Source: a virus
IMG/VR virus record: IMGVR_UViG_3300028025_002687
Location: 1-30,079 of that record
Reading direction: 5' to 3' (one strand)
DNA length: 30,079 nucleotides
The notes beneath the pieces are model-generated. The model was not told the DNA's origin. It did no database searches and saw nothing but the letters and a program-made list of their open reading frames with translations. Every line of letters starts with the position of its first letter. Position 1 is the first letter of the stretch. Of the stretch, positions 1 to 5,999 are shown piece by piece. The position numbers and the translations under genes were made by a program.

Positions 1-126
1 TCTTGAAGTTGCTTTGATCGCTTCGTGGATTGAAGGACCAAAGAAAGAGCAGTCCACCTCATGCAGAGTTAGGTGCTTGTGGATGGATTCTAAAGTTGGT
101 TCGATTTCTGATAGATATTCTTTTTT
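1..126. repeat. Direct repeat of the contig end (left copy; circular overlap)
   Basis: Bases 1-126 are identical to 29937-30062. Removing one copy and joining the ends keeps the DUF3987 gene in frame. The simplest reading is a circular or circularly permuted genome whose assembly overlaps itself, not a true packaged terminal repeat. The length is close to common assembler k-mer sizes. Confidence 0.95.
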
Positions 127-129
127 CAT
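1..129 (-). CDS. DUF3987-like P-loop replication protein, N-terminal 43 codons (continues at 29936)
   Basis: This is the true 5' end of the gene annotated at 28647-30062. The ATG at 129-127 overlaps the TGA of the upstream gene as ATGA, a translational-coupling arrangement. The first 43 codons (MKKEYLSEIEPTLESIHKHL and onward) reach exactly to base 1. Because base 1 equals base 29937, the frame continues without interruption into codon MNG at 29936. The joined protein is 472 residues. The start is supported by the overlap with the 141-residue gene before it. The other copy at the right end of the contig lacks this ATG because the sequence there diverges after the T6 tract. Confidence 0.85.
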   Translation of the reverse strand, partial: MKKEYLSEIEPTLESIHKHLTLHEVDCSFFGPSIHEAIKATSR

Positions 130-551
130 TTGTTTAATTCTCTTTCCATTCTTTTTCTTTCTGCCTTGATTTCAGATTTTGTTCTCCATACCCATTGGTA
201 TTTTCTGTAAGTCGCTTTGGCTTCTTCTGGAGTTTTACCAAATCCAAAGTCTTCAACCCAGATTCTTCTTTGACCAACCCATCTCTTTGCTTCCTTGCTT
301 GGTGGAATAAAAACTTCCAGATCGTCTCCATGTTGATCTCTGACAACTCCCATCGGGTAGAACAGAAAGGGCTTGTCATATCCAGTATACATGTATAGTG
401 GTTTATACTGGGGAAAGTTAAAGATAAATTGCTTCTCCCAATCAATAGGGGGAAATTTCATTTTTGGCTTGTCTTGATTAGCTTCCCATTCTAAAAAAGC
501 TTGGAACGAATTGCTGTCGTCTTCGTCGGGCGTAAATGTTGGTTTTTCCAT
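126..551 (-). CDS. Hypothetical protein, 141 aa, upstream partner of DUF3987 gene
   Basis: This soluble protein is not recognised. It is rich in aromatic and charged residues (MEKPTFTPDEDD at the start; repeated W, Y and F; a basic C-terminus ending KRMERELNK). No signal peptide, transmembrane segment or catalytic motif is visible. Its TGA overlaps the ATG of the DUF3987 protein by four bases, so the two are probably translated together, and a replication-linked role is an inference from that alone. The leader is A/T-rich with no Shine-Dalgarno. A strong terminator lies just upstream (582-633), so this gene probably has its own promoter in the short A/T-rich stretch 552-581. The contig end carries part of this gene inverted (see findings). 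Confidence 0.8.
   Translation of the reverse strand: MEKPTFTPDEDDSNSFQAFLEWEANQDKPKMKFPPIDWEKQFIFNFPQYKPLYMYTGYDKPFLFYPMGVVRDQHGDDLEVFIPPSKEAKRWVGQRRIWVEDFGFGKTPEEAKATYRKYQWVWRTKSEIKAERKRMERELNK
476..498 (+). repeat. 23-bp segment repeated inverted at contig end (30057-30079)
   Basis: The reverse complement of the last 23 bases of the window matches 476-498 perfectly. The match ends in an A6 run here and a T6 run there. T6 also occurs at 121-126, so 127-492 is flanked by 6-bp inverted homopolymers, and the contig end reads as this segment in inverted orientation. Confidence 0.9.
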
Positions 552-581
552 TTTTATATTTGTTTATTTTTGATTACCGAT

Positions 582-633
582 AAAAAAAAGCCAAGCTAAC
601 CTGGGAGGTGGGCTCCTCAGGAAAGTTGGCTTT
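582..633 (-). terminator. Strong Rho-independent terminator with two-part stem
   Basis: On the minus strand an outer stem AAAGCCAA/TTGGCTTT (633-626 with 594-587) encloses an inner stem CCTG-GGAG/CTCC-CAGG, followed by eight T residues. It lies after a first terminator at 707-736 and before the 141-aa gene. It therefore either backs up the first terminator or ends a separate short transcript starting between the two. Confidence 0.85.
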
Positions 634-706
634 CAATGTCTTTGTATTCTGCCCACCAGAATAACTTTGTTAAAGGTTATACTGCTATCTATCCGTTTTG
701 TTTCTG
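634..706 (-). other. Gene-free structured stretch between two terminators; possible small RNA body
   Basis: No credible gene lies in the 552-754 gap. On the minus strand this part can form an ATTCTG/CAGAAT hairpin (662-646) and a weaker CTTT/AAAG hairpin, and it then enters the terminator at 633-582. Being enclosed by two same-strand terminators is unusual and could mark an independent non-coding transcript of about 100-120 nt. No promoter is clear, so this remains a suggestion. Confidence 0.25.
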
Positions 707-736
707 AAAAAAATTCCGACCAAGATAGCCGGAATT
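707..736 (-). terminator. Rho-independent terminator after the GNAT-like gene
   Basis: On the minus strand the stem AATTCCG/CGGAATT (736-730 with 718-712) has an 11-nt loop and is followed by a seven-T run overlapping the stem end. It begins 19 bases after the stop codon of the 302-aa gene and probably ends the accessory operon. Confidence 0.8.
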
Positions 737-754
737 ATTAAGGACATTATGAGG

Positions 755-1663
755 TTACACATTGTAGATCATATAAGGTGAATTCTCTTCTGGGGTGAAG
801 CCCAGTCTTGTATACCAGTCTCTTAGCTTCTTGTGGTCGGTAAGAGTTCCCCAAAGAGTTTTATGTTCGATAGGACAAAGTCTAAGACCAATCCCGATTT
901 GGTTAGAGATGATCTTGCATAGTTCCATTAGAGAAGTTCCTTCGCCCTTGCCTTGATTTTTAACTGCAATGATGAAGATTTCCACCTGGCGATTTTCCCA
1001 GTCCCAAGATAGTTCTATATGATGGGTAGAAGATTTAACTTTGTAAGACATTGTGCAGAAAGCTTTGGAAATAAATTTGTCATCTTCGACAGTTGATAAG
1101 TGATTCCATCTTGCATCGTCTAACTCTAATTCAATACCTGAAATTGAACTAAAGATGGTAGCAAATTCATGGAAAGGTTTAGCAGTCTTGTCTAAGAAGT
1201 CATGAAAATTTTTACTTTCGTGCAGTGAAATTTTAGGACACAACCAATCAGCAGTAGGTGATTTAGGAAAATCTGAAACATCGAATCTGGATGCAAATGA
1301 TTTTAGATCTTCGGATGCAGAATCTGAAGTAAATTTGTATCTTGCATTTGCTTCGGATGGATCCTCACCTGCAACATTAAAGTAGTGATTTTCATAAATA
1401 AACATTTCTCTTTGCTCCAAAGCTTCTTGAGGAGTTGTTGGTGCAGGATTAGTTCTAAAAATTGACCGACGAATTTCGAATTCCATTTTTTCTGGAGTTG
1501 TCATTTTAGAAATTCTATTCTCTAAATCGTCCATGCCTTCTGGACCAAGACGGGTTAATAGAGCTTTGAATAGATTTTCAGAATTTGGCTTTTTAGTTTT
1601 GGCTGCTTCCCTTGCTTCGCGACGTGCTTTGTTTCTGGGACTTTCGAATCTTTTAATCTTCAT
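755..1663 (-). CDS. Protein with C-terminal GNAT-like acetyltransferase fold, 302 aa
   Basis: The C-terminal third looks like a GCN5-related N-acetyltransferase. A beta strand (VEIFIIAV) is followed by the acetyl-CoA pyrophosphate-loop motif NQGKGEGTSLM, matching Q-x-x-G-x-G, and near the end is the typical KLRDWYTRLGFTP segment. The N-terminal 30 residues are very basic (MKIKRFESPRNKARREAREA), which could bind nucleic acid or a partner. The middle region is unassigned. It is the last gene of the accessory cassette, behind one of the four AGAnCGTATATTCT boxes and followed by a terminator. The substrate is unknown; modification of a host protein or small molecule is family-based inference. Confidence 0.7.
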   Translation of the reverse strand: MKIKRFESPRNKARREAREAAKTKKPNSENLFKALLTRLGPEGMDDLENRISKMTTPEKMEFEIRRSIFRTNPAPTTPQEALEQREMFIYENHYFNVAGEDPSEANARYKFTSDSASEDLKSFASRFDVSDFPKSPTADWLCPKISLHESKNFHDFLDKTAKPFHEFATIFSSISGIELELDDARWNHLSTVEDDKFISKAFCTMSYKVKSSTHHIELSWDWENRQVEIFIIAVKNQGKGEGTSLMELCKIISNQIGIGLRLCPIEHKTLWGTLTDHKKLRDWYTRLGFTPEENSPYMIYNV

Positions 1664-1678
1664 AACTTATTTGTTTAT

Positions 1679-1694
1679 AGAATATACGGTCTTA
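1679..1694 (-). promoter_or_regulatory. Repeated box TAAGACCGTATATTCT, copy 1
   Basis: This copy lies 15 nt upstream of the GNAT-like gene's ATG and overlaps the stop codon of the preceding gene. It is identical to copies 2 and 3. Confidence 0.7.
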
Positions 1695-2390
1695 GAATCC
1701 AATATCGTGTAAATCCATTACTAATTCTAAATCTTCTTTGTCGTATTGATCGGGAGCAACTAAGAAAGATTTTGGAATATCTAATTGGTAAACTGATTTT
1801 TTGAAATAACGCTTTTTGGTAGAGTCAGTAAATTCTCTGATATAAGAACCTGGACGATCTTTAGTTTTCCATTCCACTTCGTGTTTACTGATAATCTCCT
1901 GGGGATATTTAGGATTGATTGGTTCGACGCGAACATTAACTGCTGATTTCCATACCACTTTGAAAAGAGAATCTGCGGAATAACCAGGACGCATAGAACC
2001 TGTTTTAATGCAAACTAAATCTCCAATCTTAACATTCATCTTTTCTTCTTTGCAAAGATAAACTATTTCAAAAGCATTAATCTTCCAAGTGCTATTGTCA
2101 TTAATACAAACATGAATATAATTTCCCGTTTTCTTTTCGATGATACATTCTTTATTGTGCAAGTTTAGATCATCTGGGGTATTCAGTCTAATTCTATCTC
2201 CTTTAGAAATAAGTCCCATAACCACATCATAAACAACCCATTTAGTTTTTGCGAAAGGCAGATCTAATGGATTTACTAATTCTCCGTTGTAATTTCTTTC
2301 TGGTCTTAATCTCCAGTTACTCATAATTTTCATTACAAATTCAGGAGAAGAATCTTTGTAAGTTTGGAAGATAAATTCTTTTGTTGTCAT
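1692..2390 (-). CDS. Hypothetical protein with two SH3/KOW-like segments, 232 aa
   Basis: The family is not recognised. Two stretches look like small beta-barrel (SH3 or KOW type) openings: ISKGDRIRLNTPDDLN near residue 80 and VKIGDLVCIKTGS near residue 120. Each is followed by alternating hydrophobic strands (IIEKKTGNYIHVCI; FKVVWKSAVNVRVE). Such barrels often bind nucleic acid or ribosomes, but that is only suggestive here. The C-terminus is acidic (KEDLELVMDLHDIGF). An internal ATG near 2037 is preceded by an A/G-rich stretch and could start a shorter form. The gene sits in the accessory cassette, with a copy of the 16-bp box on each side. Confidence 0.75.
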   Translation of the reverse strand: MTTKEFIFQTYKDSSPEFVMKIMSNWRLRPERNYNGELVNPLDLPFAKTKWVVYDVVMGLISKGDRIRLNTPDDLNLHNKECIIEKKTGNYIHVCINDNSTWKINAFEIVYLCKEEKMNVKIGDLVCIKTGSMRPGYSADSLFKVVWKSAVNVRVEPINPKYPQEIISKHEVEWKTKDRPGSYIREFTDSTKKRYFKKSVYQLDIPKSFLVAPDQYDKEDLELVMDLHDIGF

Positions 2391-2408
2391 AACTTTTTGT
2401 TGTATAGT

Positions 2409-2424
2409 AGAATATACGGTCTTA
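2409..2424 (-). promoter_or_regulatory. Repeated box TAAGACCGTATATTCT, copy 2
   Basis: This exact copy lies 18 nt upstream of the ATG of the 232-aa gene, just after the stop codon of the 93-aa gene. Confidence 0.7.
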
Positions 2425-2426
2425 GA

Positions 2427-2708
2427 TTAGAAGTGACTGCACATTTCTTCGAAACTTTCGTTTTCGATAAGCTTATTAATTTCGTAGGTTGCAATCATTT
2501 CTGCAATCTCTGGATCAGTTTGATCTGCTTGAAAGAAAACTGTTGGATAGTTAATAGCTTCCCAAGGCATAAAAATGCAGCAGGGTTTTGCAGAAACTCT
2601 TTCTAAAGTAATACCTTTGTTAGAAACAGCTTTCACGAAGGAGATCTTCTTTAGAGATTTAGTTACTTGAACGTAGTCGCCGGGTTTGAAAAATTCTTGC
2701 TTTGTCAT
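2427..2708 (-). CDS. Small SH3-like hypothetical protein, 93 aa
   Basis: The N-terminus (FKPGDYVQVTKSLKKISFVK, then ITLERV) has the look of a small beta-barrel and resembles the GDxV segments of the neighbouring 232-aa protein, so the two may be related by duplication. The C-terminal half is predicted helical and acidic (DPEIAEMIATYEINKLIENE). No enzyme motif is visible. The start is the ATG at 2708, five bases after a copy of the conserved box, with no Shine-Dalgarno. It sits in the accessory cassette between other short unknown genes; a host-takeover role would be a guess. Confidence 0.7.
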   Translation of the reverse strand: MTKQEFFKPGDYVQVTKSLKKISFVKAVSNKGITLERVSAKPCCIFMPWEAINYPTVFFQADQTDPEIAEMIATYEINKLIENESFEEMCSHF

Positions 2709-2713
2709 ATGTT

Positions 2714-2729
2714 AGAATATACGGTCTTA
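2714..2729 (-). promoter_or_regulatory. Repeated box TAAGACCGTATATTCT, copy 3
   Basis: This exact copy lies five nt upstream of the 93-aa gene's ATG and overlaps the TAA of the 77-aa gene. Confidence 0.7.
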
Positions 2730-2960
2730 CTTAGAAAGTTTAGCAATAATTTGATCGATAGTCATGCCAGTTGGTTCCCAACCTGCAATGTAACGGACTC
2801 CTCCGTTTCCAACTTGAACAAGAAATAATCCTCCTTTGTCGTCTTTTGTCTTGAAAGGATTTTGATACAACCAAACTCCAGGTTCTGCATTACCTAAAAA
2901 AGTAAAAACTGAATCGAATTTGTTAAGGGTCTCTTCTGTGAATCTAAATGTGTTTGTCAT
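2727..2960 (-). CDS. Small hypothetical protein, 77 aa
   Basis: The ATG at 2960 (MTNTFRFTEETLNKFDSVF) is preferred. A longer version starting at 3035 would run back through the conserved box and the end of the upstream HNH-like gene. The protein is a compact alpha/beta type with central GVWLYQNPFK and GGLFLVQVGNGGVRYIAGW strands and a helical end (TIDQIIAKLSK). No family is recognised. The ATG follows a partial copy of the 16-bp box by three bases, so very little leader is available and initiation does not rely on a Shine-Dalgarno. Confidence 0.65.
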   Translation of the reverse strand: MTNTFRFTEETLNKFDSVFTFLGNAEPGVWLYQNPFKTKDDKGGLFLVQVGNGGVRYIAGWEPTGMTIDQIIAKLSK

Positions 2961-2963
2961 ACA

Positions 2964-2979
2964 AGAATATACGCTCTCT
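2964..2979 (-). promoter_or_regulatory. Repeated box, degenerate copy 4 (AGAGCGTATATTCT core)
   Basis: The core AGAGCGTATATTCT matches the other three copies at AGAnCGTATATTCT. It lies three nt before the ATG of the 77-aa gene and overlaps the stop of the HNH-like gene. A small CTCTC/GAGAG inverted repeat adjoins it. Confidence 0.55.
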
Positions 2980-3691
2980 ATCGAGAGAGACCGCGATCCT
3001 TGACAACTTTTTTTACCCGCTGGTTTGTGGTCCAACCCATGACTTTGATGATTGCATACATGGTCATTCCATCTTTATACATTCTCTCAACTTCATCTGC
3101 TTGTTCTGGAGTTGTCCTGATACGGGTTCCGGCCAATCTGGTATACTTCTTTTCGGGGCCATCTAATTTTTGACGTGCAGCCATTAGCCAGTTAGGCAAT
3201 AAGAGAAAGGCATAAAGTTCATCTTTGCTCATCCCCATCTTCTCCATACGGACTTCTAACTTCATCAGATGATCAACGGATGCTTTAATAAATTTTCTTC
3301 TTGTTTCCTGGTAGATTGCCCATTCCTTTCGGGGAAGATCCGTTACGACTTTCATGTTGTCGAACCTCAGATCTAAGGGATTTCCGTTGACGTAAAGGAA
3401 ATGGGGACTGACAACTATTCTTCCCATGTAGCACTCCCAGATAACCCTTTGTTTGGTGCCTAAAGTTACTCGGGGGGTTGTTGCTGTTTCTATTTTACGA
3501 ACAACAGAAAATCCTGATTTTTCGTAGAATGTGTAGATGTTTTCGTCGAAATACAGAATACCAATCTGATTGCACTTGATTGCGTGCACTGGGTGTTGAA
3601 AGAAAACCTCTTCTTCGTGGTCCTCCAACTGGGGAAACTTAGCCTGGAAGTAGTGTTTAGCTGGGTGAATTAACATACACGGGTCTCCCAT
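2978..3691 (-). CDS. Degenerate HNH-type protein with C-terminal helix-turn-helix, 237 aa
   Basis: The middle (VIWECYMGRIVVSPHF, then YVNGNPLDLRFDNM) aligns by eye with phage HNH homing endonucleases, which read roughly VxHxNGNPxDNRxxNL. The metal-binding histidine expected before NGN is replaced (LYVNGN), so nuclease activity is doubtful. The C-terminal 45 residues (TTPEQADEVERMYKDGMTMY and onward) resemble a resolvase-type helix-turn-helix. The likely role is DNA binding, perhaps regulation of this cassette, from a domesticated homing endonuclease. The start could be the ATG at 3691 or at 3676. Both overlap or adjoin the end of the 61-aa HTH gene, so the two genes are coupled. Confidence 0.7.
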   Translation of the reverse strand: MGDPCMLIHPAKHYFQAKFPQLEDHEEEVFFQHPVHAIKCNQIGILYFDENIYTFYEKSGFSVVRKIETATTPRVTLGTKQRVIWECYMGRIVVSPHFLYVNGNPLDLRFDNMKVVTDLPRKEWAIYQETRRKFIKASVDHLMKLEVRMEKMGMSKDELYAFLLLPNWLMAARQKLDGPEKKYTRLAGTRIRTTPEQADEVERMYKDGMTMYAIIKVMGWTTNQRVKKVVKDRGLSR

Positions 3692-3855
3692 CTGATAATG
3701 CGTCCGATGTGAGTTTTGGAAACTCCTGCTTCTTCTGCCAGATGCTGATGGGTGTAACCTCCCTTTGCATATAGAAATCTAATGCATCTCACCTCGAAGT
3801 CGCTGAGCCTGCAGTTGCCGTTGTTTTCGTTTTTGAAATTTGCCCGAATTTTCAT
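3670..3855 (-). CDS. Small helix-turn-helix DNA-binding protein, 61 aa
   Basis: Residues 17-58 (LSDFEVRCIRFLYAKGGYTH followed by HLAEEAGVSKTHIGRII) form a clear helix-turn-helix of the kind found at the end of HNH homing endonucleases and in small phage regulators. There is no other domain. It is the first gene of the accessory cassette, overlaps the next gene, and lies directly downstream of a TATAAT-containing promoter-like stretch. It is therefore the best candidate for the factor that reads the four conserved boxes. An alternative is that this gene and the next are two pieces of one former HNH-HTH endonuclease. Confidence 0.75.
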   Translation of the reverse strand: MKIRANFKNENNGNCRLSDFEVRCIRFLYAKGGYTHQHLAEEAGVSKTHIGRIIRWETRVC

Positions 3856-3856
3856 A

Positions 3857-3876
3857 CTCTATATATTATAGTTTAA
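3857..3876 (-). promoter_or_regulatory. Promoter-like TATAAT stretch before the HTH gene
   Basis: On the minus strand AAACTATAATATATAGAGT precedes the ATG at 3855. It follows the terminator at 3882-3921, so the accessory cassette probably restarts transcription here. No clear -35 partner is seen. Confidence 0.5.
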
Positions 3877-3881
3877 CCCAC

Positions 3882-3921
3882 AAAAAAAGTCCCCAGAAGT
3901 TATGAGAAACTGGGGACTTTT
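3882..3921 (-). terminator. Strong terminator at the end of the structural operon
   Basis: The perfect 12-bp stem AAAAGTCCCCAG/CTGGGGACTTTT has a 13-nt loop and is followed on the minus strand by a T7 run. It separates the structural gene run from the accessory cassette. Confidence 0.9.
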
Positions 3922-3933
3922 AGATATGAAATT

Positions 3934-4016
3934 AGAAGGATGGGGAATTAAAAAATAAATACCAAATAAAATAATAAAATGTAGAATACCAACGGGTGTT
4001 AGTGTCCCATCCTTCT
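3934..4016 (-). repeat. 11-bp inverted repeat enclosing an A/T-rich loop
   Basis: AGAAGGATGGG (3934-3944) and its exact reverse complement (4006-4016) are 61 nt apart in the transcribed 3' region after the last structural ORF. No gene lies between. It may shield the 3' end of the structural transcript or bring the terminator into a compact structure. Confidence 0.6.
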
Positions 4017-4022
4017 GTTATA

Positions 4023-4139
4023 TTATATCTTCTTATCTGCAGAAAGTTTCTCTTTTGCAAAGAGATATTTCTTGAGCTTAGCCTCATTGGCCTCGGAAGA
4101 TTTATACACCTTGGCCAGTCTAACCTTAGGATCTTGCAT
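4023..4139 (-). CDS. Small charged ORF, 38 aa, after the connector gene
   Basis: The ATG lies one base after the TAA of the DUF6712-like gene (TAACATG). The frame encodes MQDPKVRLAKVYKSSEANEA followed by KLKKYLFAKEKLSADKKI: a lysine-rich, probably helical peptide without cysteines or membrane segments. The tight spacing matches the coupling used throughout this genome, which argues for translation. It is short, its codon evidence is weak and no family is recognised. It is the last ORF before the operon terminator. Confidence 0.5.
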   Translation of the reverse strand: MQDPKVRLAKVYKSSEANEAKLKKYLFAKEKLSADKKI

Positions 4140-4140
4140 G

Positions 4141-4782
4141 TTAGTTTACCGGAGATTGGTAGAAGTTAGGTCCGCATTCCATGCACTGCATACCGTTATC
4201 ATACCAGCCCACATTTGCAGCATCTCTGGAGGTGTAGCCTCCAAGCTTGCGCCAAGCGTATGGTTGTTTCGGAGTAACCAAAGAGTTGTAGTAAGGATTG
4301 CCTCTTTCTGGTAGCTGTCCGTCCAATACGTTTGGTGTGATGTATGCTGGATAATCCCCAGGATGAAGGGTCATCCATTCGATCATGCGCTTCGTGTAGG
4401 TTTCTGCTGTTCCTCTGCACTGTTCGATGAGGAAGTTTAACTCTTCGAGGGTGATGGATTCTGCAGATTCTGAAGACGGGGAAAGCACCGACTTGTTGAA
4501 CACCTTATATTTCAACCAAGGTAAAGCTTGCATCAGCGCCCAGTTGCAAAGAGCCGATCCAATATAGTTGTCCAGGAGAAATCTATTTTCAACGCTTACT
4601 GTGTTTGTTAGAACTTGCTCTTTCAACTGCATGTAGTAGGTTGCTCCGATGTAGTTTTGAAGGTAGATGTCCTGCGATTGTAGCACGTAGGGAATCAAGT
4701 CCAACGGTGAAACGTTGTTGTTGATGGAGGTGAATGACTTGAGCTTCTCCTCAGAAACGAATAAAACTTCTTGTAGTGCCAT
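4141..4782 (-). CDS. DUF6712-like head-tail connector protein, 213 aa
   Basis: The N-terminus (LFVSEEKLKSFTSINNNVSP, then a helical stretch containing QSQDIYLQNYIGATYYMQL) fits the DUF6712 proteins of Bacteroidota phages, which behave like head-completion or adaptor proteins next to the portal. The C-terminal part carries PYAWRKLGGY and a CMEC pair in MQCMECGPN. Three bases separate it from the portal stop, consistent with a head-tail junction role. By family logic it would sit between portal ring and tail. The assignment is by motif reading; the exact adaptor role is inferred. Confidence 0.7.
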   Translation of the reverse strand: MALQEVLFVSEEKLKSFTSINNNVSPLDLIPYVLQSQDIYLQNYIGATYYMQLKEQVLTNTVSVENRFLLDNYIGSALCNWALMQALPWLKYKVFNKSVLSPSSESAESITLEELNFLIEQCRGTAETYTKRMIEWMTLHPGDYPAYITPNVLDGQLPERGNPYYNSLVTPKQPYAWRKLGGYTSRDAANVGWYDNGMQCMECGPNFYQSPVN

Positions 4783-4784
4783 GG

Positions 4785-5954
4785 TTATACTATTGCGTCG
4801 ACTTGGGCTTCCCCGATTTGTTGGTTGTCTTCGTTAAAGAGACGAAGTGGCTCGATGTAGAGTTCTGTGTCATACCCGTAGTAGTAAAGGAGACGATCGA
4901 AAACCTTCAACAGAATCTTTTGGATTGGTTTGATAACTGTGGTGTTGAAGTGTTCCGATGCAACCAGAATTTCGTCCTTGTTGTTCGACAGGGAAGAACC
5001 TCCAGTGTCCTTAATTCCAAGCAGGAGGGGAGATGTAATTCTGTGTCCAGTTAGAATTCTTGATGAAATCCTTTGCTCCAATGTGATGTAGTATTCATCG
5101 TTGGCCCCTTCTATCGGAGTTATCTCTGTTTTGGTATCAGGCCCATTGCAGAACGATAGGAAAAACTTCCCGGCCCCTTCCACTCCGGAGAAGGAAGCAG
5201 CCAAATTCTGGTAGATGTCCTGACGTTCTTCTGGTGAAGGAATACCGTCCATCATCTGCACAAAAAGCGAAGGATTTAAACCGTTCATAAGGTTAAAATA
5301 GTGGAACGAACTGATCGATACGTCCACCTGAATATCTGTTAGAGAACCGGAATAACTTGGGAGCGGATAGTATTTTTGCCCTGGTGTGTGCAGGAAAAAA
5401 TACAGAATCTGGTTTGGATATAGATCTGCCTGAGCTGGATCGAATGCTCTAAATGCCTTGGGCTTATAGATGTCCTTTTTATACTTTGACCAATCTGCCG
5501 AGTAGTAGTAGAAATCCACTTCGTCGGTTTCTGGATTAATATGCCCCGAGCGAATATCGTTAAAGTCAAGATTATAGATTTCCATAATCTTATCTCCAGT
5601 TTGATTCCAGATAATGTTCAACGCAAAGCCTCCGTAGATGATGTAGTCCAGAGAAGCACGATCGAAGATTTCGTTCCAGCCCTCCATTTTAGAGTTTGCT
5701 CTCTTCAACACGTATTCCAGAGACTGGTCTTTGGTGCGAAGTCCTTCACCAACGGTGTAGATCTGCTTCGAATTAACACACGAGCGGTTCATCGCCGACC
5801 CATTGTAGAGCGGAGTAATAAGTGCGTTCGGATAGAGGTTGTCTATTCCATAGCTGACCCAACTGTGCCCGCGAACCTCAAAAACCTTTGGAAGGGTTGG
5901 ATCTGGAACTTGCTGAGAAAACTTATGAAAGTTGATGTTTGTTTTTTTGTCCAT
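4785..5954 (-). CDS. Portal protein, 389 aa
   Basis: The segments match a phage portal of the HK97/PF04860 type: SWVSYGIDNLYPNALITPLY near the start, an Asn- and Ser-rich NRSCVNSKQIYTVGEGL segment, a central IYNLDFNDIRSG strand region, and a helical part with ILTGHRITSPLLLGI followed by a Ser/Asn loop and the stem helix (ASEHFNTTVIKPIQKILLKV). The portal forms the dodecameric ring at the capsid vertex through which DNA is packaged. Unusually, the gene is not next to the large terminase but lies after the fibre genes at the far end of the structural run. A TGTCA-N14-TATACTTA element sits immediately upstream, so it may have its own late promoter. Confidence 0.85.
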   Translation of the reverse strand: MDKKTNINFHKFSQQVPDPTLPKVFEVRGHSWVSYGIDNLYPNALITPLYNGSAMNRSCVNSKQIYTVGEGLRTKDQSLEYVLKRANSKMEGWNEIFDRASLDYIIYGGFALNIIWNQTGDKIMEIYNLDFNDIRSGHINPETDEVDFYYYSADWSKYKKDIYKPKAFRAFDPAQADLYPNQILYFFLHTPGQKYYPLPSYSGSLTDIQVDVSISSFHYFNLMNGLNPSLFVQMMDGIPSPEERQDIYQNLAASFSGVEGAGKFFLSFCNGPDTKTEITPIEGANDEYYITLEQRISSRILTGHRITSPLLLGIKDTGGSSLSNNKDEILVASEHFNTTVIKPIQKILLKVFDRLLYYYGYDTELYIEPLRLFNEDNQQIGEAQVDAIV

Positions 5955-5960
5955 TTACTG

Positions 5961-5987
5961 TAAGTATAAATTTAAGAGAAACTGACA
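5961..5987 (-). promoter_or_regulatory. Late-promoter-like element TTGTCA-N14-TATACTTA before portal
   Basis: On the minus strand TGTCA (5987-5983), a 14-nt spacer and TATACTTA (5968-5961) precede the portal ATG by six bases. The same arrangement recurs upstream of three other genes, with a weaker fifth case. The predicted transcript would start at or near the ATG. Confidence 0.6.
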
Positions 5988-5999
5988 ATGTATTGTTTA

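Noticed and set aside
1-126. True packaged direct terminal repeat
   Set aside because: The gene continuity across the joined ends, the length near assembler k-mer size and the chimeric tail all favour circular overlap; a real repeat would need coverage doubling to support it.
134-445. 103-codon minus-strand frame overlapping the 141-aa gene
   Set aside because: Different frame within the 141-aa gene, which has the better composition and the ATGA coupling to the DUF3987 gene.
685-747. 20-codon hydrophobic ORF (MSLIIPAILVGIFFRNKTDR)
   Set aside because: It overlaps the terminator hairpin at 707-736 almost entirely; chance reading is more likely, though its hydrophobic core with a basic end was noted.
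552-754. tRNA or tmRNA in the gap
   Set aside because: The hairpins are terminator-like; no cloverleaf, T-loop sequence or CCA end could be assembled.
2037-2390. Internal ATG in the 232-aa gene preceded by an A/G-rich stretch
   Set aside because: Could give a shorter SH3-like product, but this genome does not generally use Shine-Dalgarno sequences, so the A/G stretch is weak evidence.
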